A DNA stretch of 64,000 nt from Strix aluco (GCF_031877795.1 NC_133934.1:103170610-103234609); one strand, 5' to 3'; shown: positions 47,951-61,300, numbered from the stretch's first letter. Made by a program: numbers and translations. The notes: a model not told the origin generated them from the sequence alone.

Positions 47951-50900
47951 CTACGGAGAAGGAGAGAAAATGCAAGTCATACCATTGGTAAAACTCTGCT
48001 TCCAAGAAATCGGTTATTGTCACTGGAAATGGGATTAAAGATAGGAAGTACCATGCCAAAGAGCTGAAAGCCAAATAAATATGAAGTTTCATAAACAGAA
48101 CAAAAGTCACATCTACAAAATTTATTAAAAAAATAGTCGTAGCCATCTGTCTTGCTTTTAAGGTGTTTTTAAAAACATGCTGAAATAAACATGCTGGAGT
48201 ACAATGGTATTGGTATTACAGAATTATGCATTAGGCAAAAGATCATGAGTGCAAATGACTCAACTACTCACATTTATATCCTAAAATGTCTTGCAAGCCT
48301 GAAATTCCTTATTTATAAATAACAAACATCGACACATCACACTTGAAAAGCATGTCTACAATAAAATATAAAATGTATTTTCAGCTGTCATCAGTATAAC
48401 AACTGCATAGCTGGAGTACATAGCAAAATTCAGGGCTGCAATTCAATTCAACACAATGTCCCTCAGGCTGCAGTTTTACAGCAGCCTAAACCAACATAAC
48501 AGGTGGCTGCAGAAGTCCTATCTCGACTTCTGCTGGCTTTACTGCTTGTATAACACTGTGCTGAGCTATTTCAGTTTATTAAACCCACAAAAGACCCGTT
48601 TGACAATAAAAATGGACCATTTTCTGTCAGCAAACTGAAATACTTAACTACAGAACAGGGTCTAGGAGTACCAGAGCCAGCAAAGGGAAGAGAGTGAGAA
48701 ACAGACCCCAGTACTTAGATGATTTTAGGCTGCTGTGGAATTTCATCCTCAATAAATGAGAGGTAGTTTACTCCTCATCTCACAAGACTTCTTTCTCCTT
48801 TACTGCCAGTTCCAGAGTCCTTTCCTTAGCATGGGTCAACAGTACTAACTAGGTTTGCAGTGCAGTCAGATACCAGAGAGCTGCAAAACACACCATGGAT
48901 TCTCACCTAAATGCTTTCCAGGCACTTTTAAATGTAACTATACTCAAAACCACAACTGCTAAGACTCAAACTAAGTAAGAATACACTATCTTGATTTTTG
49001 CTTAATCCTTCCCTAAACAAGGCACTTTTACACAAAAATAACCTGGAGTAATTTTATGCCTCTAAACATCAAGCCAACATTAAAAAAAAAAAAAAAAACC
49101 AACACCCTGAACTGTTTAGTCTCCATGATTTTTTTTTTAAAAATAGTTTACCTTCTCCACTATGCTAAAGTTCTACCCTGTTCTTCCTCATCTCCACATT
49201 GCAGGTTAAACCGATCATCATTCTTACAAACTAGCATTCACCCCTAAATCTGATTCACATACACCTGCCTTCTTCGCCACCTCATAAGACAGACTTGATC
49301 AAATTGAATACACTAAAAATACTAGTGACCGAAAAAAAGACATTACAAAAAGACCCCTTACTATTTGCTAATTACCTCTGGCAATCCAGGCATAATGTTG
49401 TCATGCAAGCAGGGCAATTCAAAACAGCATCACTGTTTGGAACAGCTGAAGGTTTTGGCTGCTGCTGCTGCTGCGGCAGCACTCTTCTTTGATTACGGTA
49501 CCTACCGATTCAAGAAAGGAGGAAGGAGAGACAAAAAGTGAAATTACATGCCCTTGCTGTCAGGCATATCAACTCAACTGTCAAACCTTTTTTATATTAA
49601 AATACAGCAATTAATATTTGTCTCCTTCTGGACACCCTTTTTCCTATCTCAAAGCACATAAATAAATAAGCTGGGGGAAAAAATACTAACCAGTATCCTT
49701 CCATTTACTTTGTACAGAGAATTTTCATTTGTTGAGACAAATACACCTGGCATGAGAATTTGTGCTTAACCACCTTCTCCTCTGATGAGACAGGTATCTC
49801 AAGTGCAATCCCTGCAGGCAACATACATTAATATTATCCTTTTCAACTGATTTACATGGAGAATTTTACTTCTGCTGCAACAACCATTTTTCTACTTCAC
49901 CCTTCAAAAAACCCTCAGTAAAGCACCTTTGTGCTATTCCTATTTTATCTTAACATTTTGTGGCTTGCTAAATTCAAAGATTTCCAAAATTAGAAATACA
50001 CTATTTAGCAGGAACAGACACTAATTTAGCAATCAAAGTATCTCACAACCTTTTCATCCACAGCATGGTTGTTTCGACGAGATCTACAGACAAAACTGGC
50101 ATATAGAACTAGAAAGTCTTGATTTTAAAAAAAATTGCAAGTTTTAGAATAGTGTAATTTTGAAGACTTCACTTCCACTACACAGACATAAAAATTTTAC
50201 AGGCTTTTAAGTTTCATATGCTGTAAATTCTAAATAACAGTATTTTCACTGTATGGACTTGACAGTGACAGCTTTTTCTCTACATTCACCATTTTTGTTT
50301 AAATTTTTCAGTTTACGTTAAGCATCCTACAGTTCAAATATTTATGGTCTCTTACCCCCTCCTCTGTGAGTCTACCCACGCTTGGTCTCTACTGTCTTCT
50401 TCTGGGTCATACAGCAGTTCATCATTGGAAAGAATCCGGCGCTGCTGATGTCTTCTGTTTTTCCAGACTTCCTGTGTAACTGGAAAGATTTGTGCAAGCA
50501 CATGTGACATCCGTCAGACATATGAGGATTCTCAAATAATCAAAATAATCAGTTTTTCAGTTTTCCTTTTCCATACTCACAATAAACCTAAATAACAGCA
50601 CAAAGGTCTAACTCATCTCTCCTCCAAATGCACCACCCCAAAGCATTAACGCACCTTACGTACACAGGGATACATCATACAATAGCAGGAACTACACTGA
50701 GATGATATAGGCTGATAATTGTTCCCAAAAGGCCACCTTCAGGAACCCTGACCCCCCCAAGAGGATTCTACAGGATCTGAGAGGGAGAAGGCTACTGTGA
50801 AGATGTCCTACTCTCTTCTTCTCAGACATTTACCTATTTTATCTTCATCCTCTGAATCAGAATCGAAGTAAATGTCATCGTAGTATTTTGAAGTGGTGGC

Positions 50901-53182
50901 AGGTCCAGTCTGCCCAGTACTTGAGGAAGTACCTGGGTGTGGAGTTAGAGAGAAGTGGTAAGAACACCCCGCCAAAAGGACAGTAAGTATACAGCCCAGA
51001 ACAAACCTCTGTTTCCAAGTTACCCAGGAGTGCTCTGCTTTATCTGGGGGTGTTAAGTAACAGCTCTCCCAATTTATTCCCACATCCTGATCATCCACAT
51101 CACTCGTGTTACTTCATTTATAGATGCTCTCTCAGAGCAAAGCTGCTCACTCCCTCTGAGACAAACCTCAGGTACAGTTCAAACGAAAGCTTCCTCCAAG
51201 GTACACTCCCTTTAGGCACAGAGGACACCACATCAAATATGCCTGCCTCTGCCCTATATAATCCACAGTCTTGGACACTCCACAAATCTTTAGTCATGTG
51301 AAAGAAATACAGATGTGACACACTGCTTCACAAACTTTGATTGCAAAAAATTCACTAAAAAAAAATCCCCCAAAATTTCAGGGCCACAGAAGTTCAGAAA
51401 AGACCTAGATGGATTGCCAAGCACGTATCACAGTCAGTCTGCAGCAAAAATTCTATTCTGTGCTGAATGGATGTGGTGGTATAAATATTGCTACACCTTC
51501 TTAATTGCACAACCAAAACCTAAGGATCAAATTTGCCCATAACACAGATAAAACTAATAAACCTGCTGAATACAGAGTGAAGTCCCTACATTGAAGTGAA
51601 TACTACACTGATTCTTCAGGAAATTAAGAACACTTCACTAGGTGTTTTGTAATAGGTAAAAAGAACATATGCTCTTCAAATACCAAAGCAATCCATCTCT
51701 TGCACCCATAGTACACAAACTCCGTAACACAGATGTATGTACATGTCATACATCTTCAATACAGTTTTACTATTTGATGTAACAATTACAAGCAGGTAAG
51801 GGAGGAAGAGATTAATATTTTTCCTGATTTTTTCTGCCAGCTGATTCAGGATTTCAATCTACCATATGCTATTTCTTTCTTCAAGAAAGGGCTCCAAATC
51901 TCGACAGCCACCTGGAGCCACTAGACAAAGTACAAGACACCACAACCTGCTCAAGAGGTTTCCAAATACAACTTAAACCAAAGAAATACTGGAAAAAAGG
52001 CAACTGACCCAACAAAGAGAAATCATATTAAAGCAGGAAATCAGATGTTCAGAAACACCAAGTCTTAGAAAAGATGAAAGAGAAGCATTCACTGATGCTG
52101 CACCTGGTGACCATTTCTGCAGAAGCAATCAGCCATTTTTTCCTGTTGGCTTCTAGCAGCACTTGACTACCATCACACACCTCTAGCCACAAGAATAAAA
52201 CATTAACTTCACACCTTAACTGGACACCACTAAATTCACAATTTCATATGCAAGCAGCTGTTAGAATGCAATTTACCTGTTTCTGGTGATTTCCATTTGC
52301 CTTCCATAGTCCTCATGGTGGTGTCCAGTTCTGCTTCCATCTCCTTTTGGAACTCATCATCACTGGAAGACTCGCTCTCCCCAGTCAGGCACTCCCGAAT
52401 CAGCTTCCGCTTCTGGTCAGGAGTGCCATGTAAGAGCACATCCACCTCATCTTCCGAGCTACAGAGATTGAAGTGTTACACACCGAATTATGATAACCAG
52501 CTTAAAACACTGACTGAGTCATTTGGAGAACAAACATCTGAATGTGTGGAAGCATTAGGAAGCACTTATCTGTTTATTTATGGGAAACGCATTTATGAAA
52601 ATGTTTTATTAGCTTGTTAGTGTTAAAACTCTGCAAAGGAGATTCAGCTGCCTGGCTGCGGCCTGCCGCGACGCCTCTGCAGCTCTGCTCAGCGGCTCCG
52701 CGCAGGAGCAGGGACCTGTTTACACACTGGCACTTACGGGGTCAGAAGCGTAAATACGCCCGTTTCAAGAGAGAAAATCGCCGCGGCTGCACCGAGGCGA
52801 CCCTCCGGTAGCTCCCGGGCGGCACCCCGCGGCCCGGCCCGGGGCCGTGAGGGAGTCCCGCGAAGCAGCCCCGCCGCATACCGCTGGGCGCCGCCGGCCT
52901 CGCCGCCCGCGGAGGAGCCCAGCACCGGGGCTGCCGCACCGCCAGGCCCCGCGGAGCCTCCCCGGCCAGCAGACGCCAGGCGAGAGCAGGGAGCGGCGGC
53001 CCGCTGCCGCCGGGACGGAGCGCCCCCGGCCTGCCCGCCCGGCCGCCTCAGGCGAAGGGCAGCGACAAGCCGCCCTGGGCCCGGCCCGCGGCGGGGGCTC
53101 TCCAGCACCTGCTGAGCGCTCGCTCCTCGTCGCTGGGCTCCTCCACCACGTACGGGTCGTCCTCCTCCCGCAGGCAGCTCAT
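47686..53182 (-). CDS. EAPP: E2F-associated phosphoprotein (six exons, complete)
   Basis: EAPP is a nuclear phosphoprotein reported to bind E2F1-3 and stimulate E2F-dependent transcription. Six coding exons (53109-53182, 52277-52458, 50834-50932, 50356-50479, 49376-49501, 47686-47950) join in perfect phase to 870 bases, 289 residues; the human protein has 285. Visible features in order: acidic N-terminus (YVVEEPSDEE, about 11-20), a DEVDVLLHGTPDQKRKLIREC block (from about 28), acidic serine clusters including FDSDSEDED (about 108-116, likely CK2 sites), NDELLYDPE (about 138-146), a Q5 run (170-174), and CxxC pairs at 189/192, 197/200 and 263/266 that look like a zinc ribbon. It ends in KDEVFHFFNVLASHC. 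The lysine-rich segment between the CxxC pairs differs from mammals. All introns are GT-AG. Confidence 0.97.
49376..49501 (-). CDS. EAPP: EAPP coding exon 5 (polyQ and first CxxC pairs)
   Basis: The exon lies between the acceptor TAG at 49504-49502 and the donor GTAAT at 49375. It encodes a basic start (YRNQRRVLP), five pure CAG codons (glutamines 170-174), and LNCPACMTTLCLDCQ with two CxxC pairs. Confidence 0.95.
50356..50479 (-). CDS. EAPP: EAPP coding exon 4
   Basis: The exon lies between the acceptor TCCAG at 50484-50480 and the donor GTAAG at 50355. It encodes VTQEVWKNRRHQQRR, then NDELLYDPEEDSRDQAWVD and QRRG, the most conserved middle part of EAPP. Confidence 0.95.
50834..50932 (-). 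CDS. EAPP: EAPP coding exon 3
   Basis: The exon lies between the acceptor CCCAG at 50937-50933 and the donor GTAAAT at 50833. It encodes a Ser/Thr/Gly-rich linker and KYYDDIYFDSDSEDEDKI, the acidic CK2-like cluster. An ATG-started frame upstream (to 51098) simply reads through intron sequence. Confidence 0.95.
   Translation of the reverse strand, partial: VLPQVLGRLDLPPLQNTTMTFTSILIQRMKIK
52277..52458 (-). CDS. EAPP: EAPP coding exon 2
   Basis: The exon lies between the acceptor TGTAG at 52463-52459 and the donor GTAAAT at 52276. It encodes SEDEVDVLLHGTPDQK, ECLTGESESSSDDEF and QKEMEAEL, matching the mammalian protein closely before diverging at the 3' end. Confidence 0.95.
53109..53182 (-). 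CDS. EAPP: EAPP coding exon 1
   Basis: The ATG at 53180-53182 starts MSCLREEDDPYVVEEPSDEE; the human counterpart begins MNRLPDDYDPYAVEEPSDEE. The exon has 24 codons plus two bases and is followed by donor GTGCTGG at 53108. An upstream in-frame ATG is far off and lies within GC-rich promoter DNA, so this start was chosen. Confidence 0.95.
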
Positions 53183-53233
53183 GGCGCCGCCCGCCTGCCC
53201 GCTGCCGCCGCCCGCCCCGCCCCGGACCCGCCC

Positions 53234-53259
53234 CTTCCGGGCACCCCACCGGCTTCCGG
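53234..53259 (-). promoter_or_regulatory. EAPP: Paired ETS/GABP-type motifs upstream of EAPP
   Basis: CTTCCGG occurs at 53234-53240 and again at 53253-53259, 19 bases apart (CCGGAAG on the coding strand). The paired spacing close to the likely start region is typical of GABP-driven promoters. Binding is inferred from the motif only. Confidence 0.5.
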
Positions 53260-54205
53260 CGGCCGGGCCCGGCCCCGGCGGCTCTGGGGCTGCCCCGCCG
53301 CCAGCTCGCCGAGGCGGGGAGGGCGGGGGGCGGCGGCCCGGCCTTCCTTTTCCCTTGGGAGGTGCAATCGCTCGGGTCACGTTTTAAATATTTTTCTTCA
53401 CGGTTACAGAGCTAGGGCTTGGAGCTTTAAGAGACACACCCAATACCAAGAGGCTTTAAAAAAATTTAATGAGCTAGTAACACTGAACAGCAAGGACTAA
53501 TCTAAAAACTGTTCCCACATCCTACTTAAAATATTTACAATTCTGTTAATTGTATATACATTGTAATCTTTGTCCCTTGTAGTCTATTTATAGATGAGTT
53601 CCTTAGGAATTATACCTGTTATATCTGGAAGATGAACAGCACAGTATTACTGTAGTAGCCATTGCTGGGAAGTATTATATACACTAGAGGAGCTGCTAAT
53701 AACCGCTGGGGCACTGGTAATCAAAGTCTGAGGCTACACCTGTGCAACTCAACGCACAACGCAAACAGCAGGTTCAGCTAAGAAACTTCTCTGCCTTTGA
53801 AATGTTCTGATGTGCAAGGCAGCAGGGTAAGCATACTACACTGTACAATTCGCCCTATTTGAGAAAAAAAACAAAACAAACCTCACACCTCTGTGCGACA
53901 GTACAGGGAGTCTGTAATCACAGAGACATTGACTTACATTGATGAGCATCTCCAAACATCCCATTCACCCAAAATTCTGCTGCTCCACTGAAGGTCTACA
54001 AACCCAAAAATAAAGCAGCAATCCCACTGAAGAGCAGTTCATTCAGTAAAGCCTAATTTTATGACATCTACACAACAGAACAGCACCTCCTGGAAAAGTT
54101 CCATGGTTCAAGTAAGAGAGACAAAGCAATACAACAAGTACAACTGGATTTATAGCTCTGCGTTTTAAGTCCAGTTAGCAGAATGAGATCCTTTTCAAGT
54201 ATTCC

Positions 54206-55261
54206 TTTATTGGGGATACCTTTACTTTTTATTTTCTGAAGCAAAGCTTCTTATCTGTATCAAAGTGGGGCAGTATTACCTTTCACTGATACACACTTTC
54301 TGAACTCCCTTGTGCTACTTTATTTCCCCTTTCTGGAAAGAAACCCGTTAAATTCTCTGAAAAGCATTTCTGCCAAAGAAACTGCAGAGTCAGCCACCAA
54401 GCTCAAAACAGTTTAAGTACACTGGATAGGAAAGTCACAGACAAACAGGTAGGCAAACAGATAAACCTGAGAATGCAAGTGAAAAATTACTGGGCGAGTA
54501 TTTAGTGTCAGACCAATCCAATACTTACTCAATGTTTTTACAGGATGAATAGAGAAAAAGCTAATTAATCTGATTTACTAGAAAATATGAAGCTTACAGA
54601 TGATACAGTGTCTGCATAATTTTAGAAAAATCATTGATTTCATGGTTTATTTTACAATAATTGGATTAGTCTACAAGTTAAGGCAAACATACTAATGCAT
54701 TTGCTTTTCTTTTTAAATCATAGTTATAAAGGTTACACAAAGTTCTCCAAAATTCCTAAGAAATGTTCACAATTGAAAAAAAGATTAAGTTTCTTGATAT
54801 CAGTACATGGAAAAAAACTAAGACAGTGTATACAATGCCATTATAGTAACAATATTCAAATATCTAATGGTAATATTTAGGCCATTTGAACAATGTGCTT
54901 CAAATGGTGAACATCAGAAATTACTTACAAAGGTAAATAAGTTTGGCAGCCGTATCATAGTATTCATAACATGAACATAATTATATTGGCTATTTTCACA
55001 AAAACAGAGCATTTGGTTTCTGAACAATGAAAGCATATAATGATTAAATAAACATGAATATGTACGTATAACAAGTATGCTGTTGCTTCATATAGTCTGG
55101 AGCTACTTTCAGGTGTTTGTTTTAATTCTTTTGAAAGAAAGAGCTTGCTTATGTGCACTTTGTCAAATGTTTTCTCCAGGGAACTGTAAATGCTTATTTA
55201 AAGTCATGAAAACAAAATCCAGAGGAGGGCAGCCCTTGTTAGTGGGAGGACGGAACGTAGC
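54206..55261 (-). other. SNX6: Probable SNX6 3' UTR (end uncertain)
   Basis: Noncoding AT-rich minus-strand sequence follows the SNX6 stop codon. AATAAA signals occur at 54646-54651, about 54319-54324 and 54206-54211, and an ATTAAA at about 53465-53470 lies almost at the EAPP promoter. The true end is undetermined; the boundary given uses the 54206 signal. The stretch 53400-54205 is otherwise featureless spacer or distal UTR. Confidence 0.35.
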
Positions 55262-55315
55262 TTATGTGTCACCATTTAACACTGCCAGGCAGCTCTGCAG
55301 CAGCTGTAAGTTACC
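55262..55315 (-). CDS. SNX6: SNX6 last coding exon
   Basis: After the acceptor ACAG at 55319-55316 the exon encodes 17 residues, GNLQLLQSCLAVLNGDT, and the TAA at 55262-55264. The family ends in the same NGDT residues. The phase is 0, matching the preceding AAG|GTAATT donor. Confidence 0.95.
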   Translation of the reverse strand, partial: GNLQLLQSCLAVLNGDT

Positions 55316-58300
55316 CTGTAAAAATAAAGAAAAATATGACCACATTTCTCTACTTTCTTTTACGCTTGTGGCAAAAAGATGTTTTTTAAAGAGCAATGAT
55401 ACCACTGAAAGAGGACAGGTATTAAGCTTATTTTGAAATATTTAAGTAACTTTTACCTTAAGAGTTTTTTGAACGTAGGAGCATTGTGTCATAGAACTAA
55501 ATGGAGCCAACTTGAGATTCAAAAATAAGCATTTAGTACCCCTTCCATATTTCTTCACAAGTTTCTTACTAAAGATCTAGTCTGGCCACAAAAACTATTC
55601 GCTGCAGAGCACTGTCTTAGCAATGAAGTTCAAAGGTTACAAAGTTTTCATTTTTTATGTAGCATTGTGAGTAAATGTCGCTCTGGAATATTAATTCCAA
55701 ACCAGAAGTATTCATGTATTATACCGAATACTGAATTCACCAAGACATGTTAACCAATTCTCAGCACTCAGTATCTCCTTGCTGTGACAGCCATCTAAAC
55801 TCTAGCTCTGTTCAAGGACAGACCTTGTTTGAAAGACAACAGACTGATTTACATGCTTAGCCAGGTGATTTAGTCATCAAAGTTGAGTTTAGCCAGTGGA
55901 GCCGGAGCTACAGAAGTGATTAACTAAGCTTTATCTCTAATGCCAAGTTCTGCTCTTCTTTTCAAACACCTGTAGATCAGTTTTTAATCTTATTTAAAGC
56001 ATTCTGACTCTACCATAAAAACGTACAGGTTGACTTTCAGATTTCTGAATGAATTTACAGAACTGACACTTATAAAGATACCCTTGCGAATTAAGCAAAT
56101 GTGATCGACAAGTAAACCCAGATTTACTTTCCAGAAAAACAAAGAAACAAACAACCTGGTATTCACAACATTCACATTGTTTTGTCCATTCATTTATGCT
56201 TAGATCACTTTAAACTACTGACTATTCACTACTAAATAGCTGTACTAGATTTGTTCCCAAATCTGAAATCTCTGTGTAAGAAACAATGTTAGGTTGTTGA
56301 CAGTGTTAAGAGTAATTCCTATCGGGTTCAGATAAAACGCAAGAACAAAACAGTCTGAACATCCAGTTACGAACATGGGAGAAACTGCTTCCTTCTAAAA
56401 ATTTTTTGGATCCAAAAAGAAACCTGTAAAGAAAACTTCAAATAAACGAAATCACATAATTAAACAGTACCAGTAGCTGTGATTTGCATGTCCTTGATAA
56501 ACAGTCCACACAACTACTAAAGAATGTGTAATTCTTACTTTTTCAGTTGAAAGCATTCCAAGTGACCTGTGGTAGGTAGGCAGAAGGACACTCGTCCCTC
56601 AGCCCAAAAAGGTAAGAAATCGTAATTCTATCCTCCAATAAGGTTCCTATAATCCAGATTAAGCAATTAACTAAATTAAAGGCTTCAAAGGAGATGATTC
56701 CCAGTTGTGTCTACTGAATCCTTTTCAGTCTTCTCCAGAAGGCAGCTATTTCAGCTACAGCTTCAACAGCTTTTTGTCCTTTTATGCCTATCCTGGCAGA
56801 GGACAGTCACAAGCTATTTAAAAAGCTTGTAATTCTGTGATACGAACAAATTCAATATACACGAAATGTATGGGGACTTGGTGGCCCATCTTTGTAGTGT
56901 ACAAGATTCATAATCTAAGGTCTGTGTTATTGAACAGTTGTATTATTAGCTTTAATGAAGTAATGAATGAAAAGGAATCCTTCAGTCTGAATTATAATTG
57001 TGAACTGCACGCATGTTACCTGTAACAAAAGTGTGACAGTCACCTTTTGGCCATCCCTTTACAGCCCATCAGCAGCATGAAGTATGTTTGCAATTCACTG
57101 GCCACTATGTAGCACTCTAAAGAAAAAACAGTACCACAACACCCTTTACACATCAGTCATTTCCAGACTCAGCCAGCCAGCCTACTGAAATTTTCCAAAT
57201 AGGCAAATCATTCATTTTCATTAGATCAAATTTACAAAGTTCACAAGAACAACCTTATTTAAATTGTAATAAACCGAGGACAATAGAGGCTGTGAGCCAT
57301 TACTCTTTCTGGCTGCAATCTGACATACTTGACTTCCATCAGCATAGCTCAAGAAAAGTGTTTTTTGCCAACTCAGACTCCTAATCTCTAGATATTACAG
57401 TTACTGGTAGAACCACGGTGACAGAAACATCCTTTTCAGGAAAGAAAGAATTACTGACAAAGCATTTAACCAAATCCCTTAGCACTGGATTTTGCTTACT
57501 CCCTTCTTCTGTCAGTTCTAAACTGACATCTGTTGCTAGAAATGCGACAAATTCTTTTTCCACAAAAAACCATAGAGGCAAGAGCATGTATCTTAGTATT
57601 TGTGGAAAGAGATGTTTAGATTTTTTTTATTTGAAGGGTGGTTATCTTACTCAGTTACAATTCATATGTCAAAAGACTCTAGAAGTATAGCCAAGGCTAT
57701 AAATGCTTTAAGTATATGATTACAACCTTAACAGTTTCACCAGCTGTCAAGCCTCCCTTCTTCAACATTAAGGCCAACACAGGAACACCTCAAAATCCAA
57801 CTGTTTAAAACACTGAATAGGTTTAAATGCAGCTTTTGCACTAAATGCCTAAACACTTAATCAGGTCTTATATTATTTACAACTGCATGAAGTCATGAAG
57901 AAACACCGAGCTAGCAAAACAGAAGCTGAACACTACCTAGAGGGACAGTCAGACAGAATGGCCATGAGAAAAAGGATCATCAATCCATTTAGTATAGATG
58001 AGAGACCAAACAGAATCTAAAGCTGTGGTCTGGCAGCTATTTTAAGTAAATCTAGGGTACACGCTGCTGCTAAGAAGGCAGCGCTCTCATACTCACAGCC
58101 CCTCCCAGTCAAAACTGTGTTTTGACACAAGGGATGCTGTGAAAATAAGACTGAAAGTAAAGCACAGAAAAACCCAGAGCACATTTTAGCTCCATCTTAC
58201 TACGCAGCTGGACACATAACAGTGCCAACATAAGGGAAAGAAACAGAGTCATGCATCATCATCCTTCCTGGCAGTAGTCTGCACTCACATCAACTTAAAG

Positions 58301-61300
58301 CAATCTCAACCCACAGTCTGATTTTTAGTTTTTTCAAAAGTCCTGAGTTGCAACCAGGAAAGGATAACAGGTTATTAGCAGATTAAAACAAGTATTTTAT
58401 AAGGAAGTAGTATAAACATAACTGGGCAGAGAGAGTGCACTTAGTATTTGTATATACGGTGCCCTTGATTTACTACAAGCTTGATTTCCCTATCACATCA
58501 CCCTCCGTCTTCTAGAGCCACACAACCAGATACAGCTCAGGAAATGAGAGATGTGTCTTAGAACCTTCTCTCCATACTTTAGTCATTCTGACTTCTTCAG
58601 TGCAGCGAACTCTGTGTTTTGGGATTTGTGTTTTTCTTTCTGCACAGAGCAAATAACTTGTAACAGTAAGTCATGCAGCAGCCTTCATGGTGGCTGAATT
58701 CCTCTGAAAGACAGTCTCTCAGGTGAGTTCCAGCACCCATTGCTGCATCAGATTTCACCTCCATGCTTTCTGTGCCAGGCAACTCCAAGTCCAGAAGACA
58801 CATGGCTAGACTGATTCAGACGCAGATACACCTGCACGACATCTAGTCTGGAGGTACTCATTCCAGAAAAAAAAAAAAACCCACACAGTAGAAGACTTGC
58901 AGCAAAAGCCTGCAGCAATGTCATCTGCTGCCCCCAGCCCCTGCTCCCCAGTTAGCTTTTTTGCTGGCAAGAGCACTTAGACCTGAGTAACAGGTCATAT
59001 TGCAAAGTTTGGGAGTGCTGTGCTCCACACTGACAAGCCAAGCAATTTCCAGTTCGGGGCTGCTAAAGCTTCACAGGCCTCCAGTAGCTGCAAAAGTATG
59101 GAGACAGGGACTGCTGCAGCATCAGGTAAAGTATTTTGTCCAGAACCTTAAAGCAATGGGCTTTTGATCTGACTTCATTCATTTATTGCCTACATGAAAA
59201 AGTAGGTTTCTTTTTGCTTCGCCCAGCCCTCTTTCGGCTCTACTGCATGACAAACCAGGTGTCTACAAACACCCCAGCTTAGCCCAGCCAAAACCAGGAC
59301 TACTTCACCTCCCTGAAATGGGAACATTGTTCATGATTTGCATTGCAACAAGTATAAAAACATCCTCTCTGGGACAAGGAGAAACCTTCATACTCCCCTT
59401 ACATTGCTCTTCACACAACAGGGCACAGTGCTATTGCAAAACAAACAAACAAACCAACCAAACAAACAACCTGTCTTTTCATATCTTCTTTCTTCCTTTT
59501 ATGGAACTACCTCAGAAAGTCTCCACCAAACCATTTTATCCTTCAATACTCTGTACAGACTAATAAAATCCTATCCATAAGACTATTCTTTAATACACTG
59601 GTTATAGTATTAATAAGAAAATTCCCCATTATATAAAATTGAAAAATAAGATCTATTGCACTTGTAAATTCTGTAATAATCCAACTCAGAATCTGTAGAA
59701 ATAAAAGCACAGCAACCAAACTGATCCATCTCTAGTAGCTTGTTTTGAATATATATGAGACACAGGCTTTGAAAAATCAGAACTTTCAAACCTAGTGAGA
59801 AAGACAATATCCTTTCATTCAGCAAATCACAACATTTGTTAACATTTCAAGAACTGTCATCCTTAGTCAAAATGACCTTTTATATTGTAAAGCTTTAAAT
59901 ATTCAAAACTGTCTACTGAATCTTACAGTGCTCCATGATGAAGTAGGTGAAAACAGTCAGCAAAAAAACCCACCTCACCTTCAAAAACAGGACTACAGTT
60001 TCAAAGCTTCTATTACAGCTTTATATACTCCTTATTAGTAAATTTACTAAGTCAAGTCACAGACTAAGACAGACTATTCAAAGAACTATGTCTTAAATGC
60101 AAGCTGTGGTGACAAGTGAAGAACAGCTAAAAAAATTCAAGCTCTTCCAGGTAAACTGAGGACACCAAGAAGCATATATCAATCAAGTTGAAAGCTACAG
60201 AAATTAAGCATTTTACCACTGCCTTCCGCAGTTATTAGCTGTCAAAATTCAAGAGAATATTACTACAAGACTTTGACTTGCACAGAGTTAATACAAGTGA
60301 TTCTTTAAGGATACTTTAGAAGATAGAGACATTTTTTTAAGCATTCCACTCCAAGGCATGCAGGGACTTCAGCAAGGGTCAGTTACAAGAGATGATGAAG
60401 AGTCAATGACTGAAGCAGGACAGAAGCACTGTGGATCCATTCCCTTATTAAAGCATAACATGGCAAATCAATAAAAACTGTTTCAAGTATGACTGTTAGG
60501 ACTATTAATTTCACTAAAAACCATAACCAGTACATTCATGACTAAACATGTGGATTCCTGGGAGACTCAGGGCTGGATAGAGACAGCAGTTACACACAGA
60601 GAAGTCGGAAGGTTGAATAGTGGCAAATATTATGAGATGTTTTAAGACTTTAGGGGAAATATAGCTGAATTTTCAATATAGCACATTAAAGCAAGCACTG
60701 TTCACCCGAAAAAGGAGCAGAGTGTTCCAAACCTTACTGATTACTTTACCAGCTAAATATCCCATCAAGCTGAACTTACACCTACAAAGGTTAAAGAAAA
60801 AATCTCCCAAACAACCCTTTTTACAGTGCATTAGTTTTACAAACAATGGGTTTGGCAGAATGAAGAATGACACCATCAACACTACTGAAAAGAGTGTAAA
60901 AGCAGCAACAAGCAACACTATACACCTCTTAACTAGTCCTTTTAACACATATATTCTGAGTTAATTCAAAGCTTGGTAGTCAACACACTTTCAAATTTGT
61001 GATGAGAATGAGAAATGTTAGAGTTGACTTTTAAAAGAAAGACGCCTCCTGCTATAGGACTGTTAGAGACTGTTGTACTTGTCTATGAAGTCAGAGCAGC
61101 TAACCCGATATAAACACAAACATTAATTTCATACGGAGTAAAGGAATCAAATACATTGTGAAATTTAAGGACAGTATAGGCTCCTTAAAGGTTTTTTTTC
61201 CTGCAAAAATTTATTTTCCTGAAAAGCCTATCTGCAACATTCCTCTTTTGTTAGCACTTTATAGTTTAAAGGCAAAAAGGTTAAAAAAGCTTAGAGAACA

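Larger units (their letters stand above)
52640..53375. promoter_or_regulatory. EAPP: CpG island and promoter of EAPP
   Basis: Strongly GC- and CpG-rich DNA spans EAPP exon 1, its upstream flank and the start of intron 1. Two ETS-type CTTCCGG motifs (53234-53240 and 53253-53259) lie about 50-77 bases upstream of the ATG, next to GC boxes near 53215-53233. This arrangement is usual for TATA-less housekeeping promoters bound by GABP and Sp1. Long antisense frames here are compositional. Confidence 0.85.

Noticed and set aside
50808-51098. ATG-started 96-codon frame with a hydrophobic segment
   Set aside because: It is EAPP exon 3 read together with the intron upstream of it; the CCCAG acceptor at 50933 and phase show only 50834-50932 is coding.
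52734-53500. Frames of 171 and 217 codons around the EAPP promoter
   Set aside because: Low-complexity Pro/Arg/Ala/Gly translations of GC-rich DNA on both strands; composition explains them.
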